Below, one piece after another: positions 8,578 through 15,900 of a DNA stretch of 49,538 bases (position 1 is its first letter; each line of letters opens with the position of its first letter). Both the position numbers and the translations under genes were made by a program. The notes under the pieces were generated by a model. That model was not told the DNA's origin. It saw only the letters and a program-made list of their open reading frames with translations, and searched no databases. The stretch spans positions 563,795 through 613,332 of the forward strand of contig NZ_RXIZ01000015.1 of assembly GCF_003987855.1 (NCBI RefSeq). The letters are read 5' to 3'. This stretch comes from Hyphomicrobium sp. GTDB taxonomy: Bacteria; Pseudomonadota; Alphaproteobacteria; Rhizobiales; Hyphomicrobiaceae.

Positions 8578-10410
8578 TTGCGTTTGAATCTTGCGACAGT
8601 GGAAGCGGACAGCGGTGCAACCGCGCGTCCGTTCCTCGGAGTGACCAAAAGCGCGCGCGGCTTCGCCTGGCGCGAGAGGCTTCCCGCGCACATGAAGCAG
8701 TTGGCGACTGCGATCAGTCAGCGCCACGGTCTGCCCGATCTCATGGGGAGCGTGCTGGCTGCCCGCGGCATCGGCCTCGACGCGGTGCCCACGTTCCTTG
8801 ATCCGACACTCAAGTCGCTGATGCCCGATCCAAGTACGCTGCGCGACATGGAGAAAGCCGCAGCGCGCTTGGCTGACGCTGTTCAAGCCAAGCAGAACGT
8901 TGCGATCTTCGGCGACTACGACGTCGATGGCGCATGCTCGTCGGCGTTGATGAAGCGGTTTCTCGAGTTCCACGAGACACCGGCGCGCATCTATATCCCC
9001 GACCGCATTTTCGAAGGCTATGGTCCAAACGTCGCCGCGATCGAAACCCTCGTCAACGAGGGCGCCAAGCTCATCGTCACCGTCGATTGCGGAACGACGA
9101 GCTATGAGCCGCTTGCCGCTGCGCGAAAACTCGGCGCCGACGTCGTTGTGATCGATCACCATCAGGCCGACGAACGCCTTCCCGATGTCAACGCGGTCGT
9201 CAATCCCAATCGGCAGGACGACATCTCGGGCCAGGGCATGCTCTGCGCCGCAGGGGTCGTGTTCCTCGTGCTCGTCGCTACGACGCGCGAGCTCCGTCGT
9301 CGCGGCTATTACAGCGGCTCGCGCGAGCCCGATCTCCTCAGCCTTCTCGACATGGTCGCGCTGGCGACGGTTGCCGACGTCGTGCCGCTCGTTGGGCTCA
9401 ATCGCGCGTACGTAAAGAAGGGTCTCGCCGTCATGCGCGCGAGAGAGAACGCCGGACTGACCGCACTTGCCGACGCGGCGGGCCTGTCAGTCGCGCCGAC
9501 CCCTTATCATCTGGGCTTTATTCTCGGTCCGCGCATCAATGCCGGGGGCCGTATCGGCAATGCCGCGCTGGGAGCGACGCTGCTTTCGACATCCGATCCG
9601 GTCGAAGCGCAACGCATCGCCGAGCTGCTTCACCGGCTCAACAAAGAGCGCAAGGATATCGAAAGTGCAGTGCTTGAAGAAGCGATGGCGATCGCGGATC
9701 GGCAGCTGAGCGAAAATCCCGCTCGCCCCATCCTCATCGTTGGCTCCGAAGCCTGGCACAAAGGCGTCGTCGGTCTCGTCGCAAGCCGCCTTGTCGAGCG
9801 GTTTCGCCGTCCTGCCTGCGTCATTGCTTGGGAAGCGACGGGGATGGGAACGGGTTCGCTCCGCTCCGTTCCCGGCATCGATCTCGGCGCTGCCATTCGC
9901 GCCGCTATGGCGGCTGGCCTTTTGGCAAAAGGCGGCGGCCACGCGATGGCAGCCGGATTGACCGTCAGCCGCGACGGCCTTGCCGCTCTTGAGACCTTTC
10001 TGCATGGCCATCTCGGTTCGGCAGCCCGGGGCATCGGCGACGCGGCGCATCTCGATATCGACGCTTCGCTTGTGGCCTCCGGCGCGACTCCTGAGTTGAT
10101 AGAACTGATCGATCGGGTGAGCCCGTTCGGGCAAGGCAACTCGGAAGCGCGTTTCGCCCTGCCGGCGCACCGTGTGAAGTTCGGAAAGGTCATCGCCGAC
10201 GCGCATGTCCGCGTCATCCTCGAAGGTGGTGACGGCTCGCGCGTCGACGGCGTGGCTTTCCGCGCCGTGGGCCAGCCGCTTGGCGATCTTTTGATGTCCG
10301 CGGGCGGGATGCCGCTGCATGTTGCCGGTCACCTGCGCAAGGACACATGGGGCGGCCGCGAGCGCATCGAACTGCAGATCGAGGACGCCGCCAACCCTCG
10401 AAATCAGTAG
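8578..10410 (+). CDS. recJ: single-stranded-DNA-specific exonuclease RecJ
   Basis: This 610-residue 5'-3' exonuclease of the DHH superfamily acts in recombination and mismatch repair. DHH motifs are visible in order: FGDYDVDGACSSALM (motif I), TVDCGTTS (II), VVVIDHHQAD (III, the DHH box) and TVADVVPLVGLNR (IV). FILGPRINAGGRIGNA follows, and the DHHA1 domain carries GGGHAMAAG; the C-terminal OB-like part completes the usual bacterial size. The start is TTG at 8578, preceded by AAGGTGGGAAC; no ATG lies before motif I except a later one at residue 39. The gap of 118 bases from glpX could hold its own promoter. The tRNA-Glu gene follows. Confidence 0.96.
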   Translation: MRLNLATVEADSGATARPFLGVTKSARGFAWRERLPAHMKQLATAISQRHGLPDLMGSVLAARGIGLDAVPTFLDPTLKSLMPDPSTLRDMEKAAARLADAVQAKQNVAIFGDYDVDGACSSALMKRFLEFHETPARIYIPDRIFEGYGPNVAAIETLVNEGAKLIVTVDCGTTSYEPLAAARKLGADVVVIDHHQADERLPDVNAVVNPNRQDDISGQGMLCAAGVVFLVLVATTRELRRRGYYSGSREPDLLSLLDMVALATVADVVPLVGLNRAYVKKGLAVMRARENAGLTALADAAGLSVAPTPYHLGFILGPRINAGGRIGNAALGATLLSTSDPVEAQRIAELLHRLNKERKDIESAVLEEAMAIADRQLSENPARPILIVGSEAWHKGVVGLVASRLVERFRRPACVIAWEATGMGTGSLRSVPGIDLGAAIRAAMAAGLLAKGGGHAMAAGLTVSRDGLAALETFLHGHLGSAARGIGDAAHLDIDASLVASGATPELIELIDRVSPFGQGNSEARFALPAHRVKFGKVIADAHVRVILEGGDGSRVDGVAFRAVGQPLGDLLMSAGGMPLHVAGHLRKDTWGGRERIELQIEDAANPRNQ

Positions 10411-10469
10411 GAAATCCGGCGCGCCGCCACGCAGCCCATCCTGTCGCAGGATGAGCGCTCCCAGGGCAG

Positions 10470-10499
10470 TTGCCAAAGGTGGCCAAAGCCGACTATACG
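10470..10499 (+). promoter_or_regulatory. sigma-70-type promoter for tRNA-Glu
   Basis: TTGCCA at 10470-10475 and TATACG at 10494-10499 are separated by 18 bases and end 22 bases before the mature tRNA. This is a good match to a housekeeping promoter for a stable RNA. Confidence 0.6.
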
Positions 10500-10521
10500 G
10501 TCCCTCTTGTTGCCGACGGAC

Positions 10522-10596
10522 GCTCCCTTCGTCTATCGGTTAGGACGTCAGATTTTCAATCTGAAAAGACGGGTTCGACTCCCGTAGGGAGCGCCA
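10522..10596 (+). tRNA. tRNA-Glu (anticodon TTC)
   Basis: The cloverleaf can be drawn directly. The acceptor stem pairs GCTCCCT with AGGGAGC, and discriminator G is followed by an encoded CCA at 10594-10596. The D arm is GTCTATCGGTTAGGAC. The anticodon stem CAGA/TCTG encloses the loop TTTTCAA, giving anticodon TTC. The T arm is CGGGTTCGACTCCCG. The 3' end (10579-10596) is repeated exactly at 19078-19095, so the gene has served as an integration site. A T-rich stretch (CTTTTTTAG from 10602) follows and may end transcription. Confidence 0.97.
10579..10596 (+). repeat. attL-like direct repeat (tRNA-Glu 3' end)
   Basis: The 18-base sequence CTCCCGTAGGGAGCGCCA covers the 3' half of the T stem, the acceptor 3' strand and CCA. 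It is identical to 19078-19095. Confidence 0.7.
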
Positions 10597-10970
10597 GCTA
10601 TCTTTTTTAGAATTGATTTTATTGGTTTTTGCGGCTTTTTGTCCGCCGCGAAAATCGGGAGTGTCATTCGACTTCTCATCACCCGACGAATGATTGTCGA
10701 ATGACTTCACCGAACGTCGCGTAAGCGTCTCGATAATCTCCAATGCACTGGGCATCATGTCCGCATTTCTACAAAATGCCGCCTACGGCAACCGCGCGAC
10801 GATCATCTGTCGAGTATGTCCACATCATCCCAGAAGCGGACTGGCAGGTGGTTTTGGAAGGTTGTCGTCGGCGACTGCCACGACGTCGGCTTTCAGTGGT
10901 CAATCAGAAGCGTTCCTGATGACATCGACAACCGCGTTTGACCCAGAGCCGACATTGCACACGGTAGCAG
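10597..10970. other. gap downstream of tRNA-Glu
   Basis: About 370 bases of lower-G+C DNA. The minus ORF 10540-10758 reads antisense through the tRNA and is an artefact; the plus ORF 10694-10990 shows no family and no ribosome-binding site. The T-rich run from 10602 to about 10637 may terminate the tRNA transcript. I see no integrase remnant. Confidence 0.5.
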
Positions 10971-11330
10971 CTAGTCCGGCTTTTTTCTGAAGGTGTCGCG
11001 TGCCTTCAGAACGCGGCTCATGTTCGTGGTGGCCCATTCAACAACAGGCGCCATGGCAGTGTTCAATGACCTGCCCAAAGTTGTCAGTTCATATTCCACC
11101 GTTACGGGCACGGTCGGAAACGCGCGACGGGTCAGAAGCCCGTCTTGTTCAAGCGCGCGAAGCGTCTGCGAGAGCATCTTCTGCGAAATACCGTCAATCT
11201 CGCGTTTCAACACACTAAAACGCTTTGGCCCATCCTCAAGTAGAGAGAGTACGAGCACTACCCACTTGTCCGAGATGCGGTCCAGCAGCTGACGAGTCGG
11301 GCACTTCGCGGCGTAGAGGTTCCATTTCAT
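10971..11330 (-). CDS. HxlR-family winged-helix transcriptional regulator
   Basis: This 119-residue protein has the full HxlR domain: CPTRQLLDRISDKWVVLVLSLL (with the single N-terminal Cys), the recognition region RFSVLKREIDGISQKMLSQTLRALEQDGLL and the wing TVPVTVEYELTTLGRSL. The ATG at 11330 (MKWNLYAAKCP) is preferred over an in-frame TTG at 11354, because the longer start would run into the palindrome that probably is its operator. HxlR proteins often repress a divergent gene and respond to electrophiles or redox change. The gene is divergent from the SnoaL-like gene at 11564, the likely target. The conserved Cys could be redox active. Confidence 0.92.
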   Translation of the reverse strand: MKWNLYAAKCPTRQLLDRISDKWVVLVLSLLEDGPKRFSVLKREIDGISQKMLSQTLRALEQDGLLTRRAFPTVPVTVEYELTTLGRSLNTAMAPVVEWATTNMSRVLKARDTFRKKPD

Positions 11331-11353
11331 ATCTAATGACCATGTGGTTACCA

Positions 11354-11365
11354 ATAGGTACCTAT
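11354..11365. promoter_or_regulatory. palindromic operator candidate for the HxlR regulator
   Basis: ATAGGTACCTAT is a perfect 12-bp palindrome, 24 bases upstream of the hxlR-type ATG and within the divergent spacer to the SnoaL-like gene. Known HxlR operators are short TA-rich palindromes with a GTAC-like core, so autoregulation and control of the divergent gene are likely. Confidence 0.55.
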
Positions 11366-11563
11366 ATATCCATACAGTGCCTTCTTTACAAAAGATACCT
11401 TTGCGCCAAAATTTCCTCTATCGGCGGTTGAGCCGAGTTGCACGCATGAGAGGAAAGAACATGAAAATGATCGCCGCCACGCTTGCGCGCTTCTCCGAGG
11501 CTCGGCGTCTCTTGACGCGCTTGCCGCTGATGAAATTCGAACCCAGCAAACACAGGAGGACAG

Positions 11564-11965
11564 ATGTCTGATCCCAAGGCACTACTGGCGCAGTTTGGTG
11601 CCAAAATTTTCGGAGAGAAGGATTTTACCGCTGTCGGTGGCCTGATGCGGGACGACTACATTCAGCACAATCCGCTCGTTGGACAGGGGAGCAAAGGCTT
11701 CAAGGATTTCTTCGAAGCCTGGTTCAAGGCGTCTCCGGACTTCAAGTTCGAGCTGAAGCAGATCGTATCAGAAGGTGACAAGGTGTGGGTCTACGGAACC
11801 TACTCCGGAACGCACAAGGGTGACTGGCTCGGCATCCCTGCCACCGGAAAGGCGTACAAGTTCGACGCAGTCGATATCTTTCGCATTCAGGACGGCAAAC
11901 TCGCCGAGCATTGGGATGTGCTCGACGTCTACAATTTATTCAAGCAGCTGGGTACCATCAAATAA
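11564..11965 (+). CDS. SnoaL-like / NTF2-fold protein (ester-cyclase type)
   Basis: This 133-residue protein matches the SnoaL-like polyketide-cyclase/NTF2 fold. It has an N-terminal helical pair (FGAKIFGEKDFTAVGGLMRDDYIQHNP), then the curved sheet with VYGTYSGTHKGDWLGIPATGK, the family stretch FDAVDIFRIQDGKLAEHWDVLD and a short C-terminal helix. The H-x-W pair (AEHWDVLD) and the D in MRDDYIQHNP are usual pocket residues. The ATG follows the strong site AGGAGGACAG. The divergent HxlR gene and the hairpin at 11977 make a self-contained two-gene unit. Enzymatic function in this family varies widely, so no reaction is assigned. Confidence 0.88.
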   Translation: MSDPKALLAQFGAKIFGEKDFTAVGGLMRDDYIQHNPLVGQGSKGFKDFFEAWFKASPDFKFELKQIVSEGDKVWVYGTYSGTHKGDWLGIPATGKAYKFDAVDIFRIQDGKLAEHWDVLDVYNLFKQLGTIK

Positions 11966-11976
11966 CACCTTCTTAG

Positions 11977-11997
11977 CCGCGCAATCGCATTGCGCGG
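11977..11997 (+). terminator. rho-independent-like hairpin after the SnoaL-like gene
   Basis: CCGCGCAAT and ATTGCGCGG form a perfect 9-bp stem with loop CGC, 12 bases after the stop codon, followed by TTCTCCT. The stem is strong; the T-tract is weak. Confidence 0.6.
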
Positions 11998-12965
11998 TTC
12001 TCCTACGGAGCAGATTCGTCGGCGCCGCTTTTCCGTGATGCACCAAAGAAGTCCACAATTTCCGGCTGAACGTTTGCCACGGTCCTTTTCGACGTCCGTT
12101 ATTGGCCCTCAGTCGACCAACCATCATTGTCCGCTTCCGGAGAGCTGCTGACGCGCAGCCTACCGGAATGATCGGCATCTGCGATCGAGCGGCGGATGTC
12201 CGTCAACTCGGCAATGCAGACGCCGTACCATGTTCGAATACTGTTCGGTGAAAGAGCCGTCATTGCTTCTCGATGGCTCGCGCAAGGCTTGTTTCGGACC
12301 TTTAGGTTTCCGACTTGCGGAGTGTAAAGCGCTGCTATCCTGAAGAAAGCTCACGCGAGCGTGTCGCATCGGCATCGCTTCGAGCCCTTGCCTGGCGGCC
12401 AACGCGATAGCGCCGCCCGCACGCGATGCGCATAGCGCCAAGGACGCTCTCACAGTCATCGCATTAGACGGTCGCAGCAAGCGATATGCCGGTGTCGATG
12501 TCCGCGATTTCAAGGCGGTGAACGTCGTCGAGCCACAAGCGCCTGCGGAATGCCCTTTTGATGGCTTCAGCTCTCTCACGCTCGTGATGGATTTACCAGA
12601 AAGCTGCGAATGTCGACTGAATTCGCTAGCGCTCAAGATTGCACTCAACTCGCAATTTTCGGCAATTAGATGCCTCAAGCTAATTCGGCAATCGATTGGC
12701 GGAGTGTATACAAATACCAAAAGCGCCTTCAGCGAGGGTGGGAGACCAATAAGATAATAACGTCAGGACTCGAATGGAAAAGACCACGGTTAAGTCATTG
12801 TATCTCCCGATCACGGGTTAGATCTGTAACGTAAAAGCCGCGCAATGAGCGAGTTGAAAGTGTGAATGCTCACTGGATATATATTATCCGCAAGAATCAA
12901 TGTTCAGCTTCTGAAAGCGAGGAAAATCAACAGCAATTTTGAAATAGCGTGGAAGCCCGGAATAA
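11998..12965. other. about 1 kb without a supported gene, inside the island
   Basis: Both strands are interrupted and no ORF here has a ribosome-binding site with a recognisable domain; the 186-codon minus ORF at 12160-12720 has an arginine/serine-rich shadow-like composition. One plus-frame stretch near 12435-12530 vaguely recalls a crotonase motif (AKDALTVIALDGRSKRYAG, then VDVRDFK), which may be a relic. The right end, A+T-rich from about 12700, presumably carries the autotransporter promoter. Confidence 0.5.
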
Positions 12966-15900
12966 ATGGACATACAAGAGTGCTTTCCTGTTTTAAAAAC
13001 AACCACTCGTGCAATTGTCATTTGTCTAGCCACGGCAACAGGTGCAGCCGCGCAACAGGCGCCAAGTTCCTGCACTGCAGTGCCCGGGATCACGACACTG
13101 GGACAAGTTTATAATCTGCCCCACGATGTGCCGCTGGGCACCTTCAACTCGACCAACAACAACGGCATCCAGAGTAATGTCTCGAACTTTGGGGTCACGG
13201 TGCAGTTACCATCGGGCACAACCGTAACGTATCCAAATTTCACTTTCTCGCTGCTCGGAGAAACCGCACACGAGAGTGATACGGGACCGTCGACTCCCGC
13301 GATGACGGTCCTGAATTGCGGAGCCGGCCCGGTACCGGCGATGGGCATCCTCGCGACGAGTGCCGGGGGTCAGGGCGGCGGCGGCCACGATGAGTTCCTC
13401 GACGCGCATGACGGCGCCCAGGGCGGCAATGGCGGCGCCGTCATCGTCGAGAACGTTGCGGGCGGCATCCTTGGATCCCTCTCATCGCCCGGAGTTGTCG
13501 CCGGCTTCGGCATCATTGCTACCAGTGAGGGCGGCAATGGCGGCGAGGGTGGCAGCAGCACAGTCGCCAGCGGCGGCAACGGTGGAATGGGTGGCAATGG
13601 CGGTAGTGTCATCGTGGCAAACGCCGGCACCATTTTAACGTCCATGTCGCACGCGCCGGGTATGACCGGCGAAAGCATTGGCGGTCAAGCAGGACCAGGA
13701 GGCGATGGGACGCCGTTGGATTGGGCGCATGCTGGCTCTGGTGGCACAGGCGGCAATTCCGGTGCGGATGTCACGGGCGTCAATTCCGGCTTGATTGCCA
13801 CATTGGGCAATGATTCCTCCGCGATCTCCGTGCACAGCGTCGGTGGCAACGGTGGTGCTGGCGGCAGCGAAAGCGGGCTCTTTTTTGCGCTCGGCGGCAC
13901 TGGTGGACGCGGCGGCAATGGGGGCACCATATCCGCGGGCAACAGCGGAACGCTGGTCACATCAGGAAACAATTCAAAAGGCATCAGCGCTCTTTCGATC
14001 GGCGGCGGCGGTGGCGATGGCGGCGCGGCCGTGGCCTTCGGCCCCGTTGTCTCCGTGGCAATCGGCGATGGCGGTGGTGGCGGCGGTTATGGCGCCAACG
14101 TCACCGTCGCCAATTCTGGTACGATCCAAACGTCCGGAACGACTTCCTATGGCGTCAGAGCGCAGTCGGTCGGCGGCGGCGGCGGCGACGGCGGCAGCGC
14201 CACTGTCGTTGCGGCGACACTCGGCGCGGACGTCCCCGTGGCGTCGATCTCTGTCGGTATCGGTGGTAGCGGCGGTGGCGGCGGTGGCTCCGGTACTGTC
14301 ACGGTGATCAACAGTGGTGTCATCGTCACGGGCCCCGGGACAGTATTGAGTCCGGATCAAGATCCCAGTCTGACGCTACCAGGCGATCTGTCCGCCGGCA
14401 TCATGGCGCAATCGATCGGCGGCGGCGGCGGCCTGGGCGGCAACGCGTACTCCGTTTCCGCTACTGCCGATCCGGATGGCTCGGTATCCGTTGCTGTGGG
14501 CCTTGGCGGTTCGGGCGGCAGCGGCGGCAATGGCAGCGATGTAAGCGTCACCAATATCGGCTCCATCACCACTGGCGGTCGCGAGGCGCCGGGTATGCTC
14601 GTTCAATCCGTTGGCGGTGGCGGTGGTGGCGGTGGCAATGTCGTCTCGGTCGCGGCGGCTGCAGGCAGCTTTGCTCTCTCGGCTCCTGTCGGCGTCGGCG
14701 GTTCGGGCGGTACTGGAGGAGACGGCGGCAATGTTTCAGTCGCTCAGGACGGCAGCATCACCACTCTTGCCGAGCAGTCGGCGGGTCTGATCGCTCAATC
14801 CGTGGGCGGCGGCGGCGGCAGCGGCGGGAACGTAACCGGCGTGGCGGCATCGGTCGGGCGGACGTCGGTTTCGCTGAACGTCGGCGTTGGTGGCAGCGGC
14901 GGCAGCGGCGGCGATAGCGGACAAACCATCGTGAACACCGGTGTCGGCAGCACCATTATAACCGCAGGCGCGCAGTCGGATGGGATGATCGTGCAGTCGG
15001 TCGGTGGCGGCGGCGGCAACGGCGGTAGCGTTCACAGTTATTCATTCGCAGCATCTGGCGGGGGCTCGAGCAGTTCGGGAGCGCTCGCGGCGACTGTTGC
15101 GGTGGGTGGCGGCGGTGGTGCCGGCGGCACCGGCGACTCCGCGACTCTCATTTCGAACGGTAGCGTCGTAACCTACGGTGACCAGTCGGATGGCGCGCTT
15201 GTCCAGTCAGTCGGCGGCGGCGGCGGCAATGGCGGTAGCGTCTTTGCATTGGCTGTTTCAGCTTCGCTCGACCAATCGAAATCCGGTGGCGGGTCTTCGA
15301 CGACACCGTCAATTTCGGCTTCTGTTGCCGTCGGGGGAAGCGGCGGCTCGGGAAACTCCGGCGGCGCTGCAAGTTTCACTATGGGCGACACCAGTTCGAT
15401 CCAAACCTATGGTCAGAACTCCGTCGGTGTGAAGGTGCAATCCATCGGTGGTGGCGGCGGCAATGGTGGTGACGCCGAAAGTTTCGCGGTGGCCACCGCT
15501 ATTCCAAATAGCTCTAGCCTTTTTGATCGCGCGTCAGACCTTTTCATCAATTATTTGTCCAAGCTCCGAATTGTCACGGGCCTACCCAATCTGGTCTCCG
15601 GGCAGAATTTTCAGGCGAGCGTCTCAGTCGGCGGCAACGGCGGCTCAGGCGGAATTGGGGGCACGGCGACTGCCAACTTGGGTGCGGGCAGCATTATTTC
15701 CACAAGCGGCGCACACTCAGACGCCCTTGTCGTTCAATCGATCGGCGGCGGGGGAGGCACCGGCGGCCAAAGCGACGCGTCGGGCTTCTCCGGTATCGGC
15801 GCCTATGCTCTCAATTTGGCTGTTGGAGGTCAGGGCGGATCTGGCAATCAAGGCGGAACGGTTTTGATTGGCAATAACGGCGAAGCCTACAACGACCACG

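Noticed and set aside
10540-10758. 72-codon minus ORF covering the tRNA-Glu gene
   Set aside because: It reads antisense through the tRNA (SWRSLRESNPSF type), a known annotation artefact, and lacks a ribosome-binding site.
12435-12530. possible crotonase relic (RYAGVDVRDFK-like stretch)
   Set aside because: Only about 25 residues resemble an enoyl-CoA hydratase motif, with no continuation in any frame; too short to call a pseudogene.
12160-12720. 186-codon minus ORF inside the island gap
   Set aside because: Its composition is Arg/Ser-rich without domain-like segments, there is no ribosome-binding site, and the opposite strand looks equally random.
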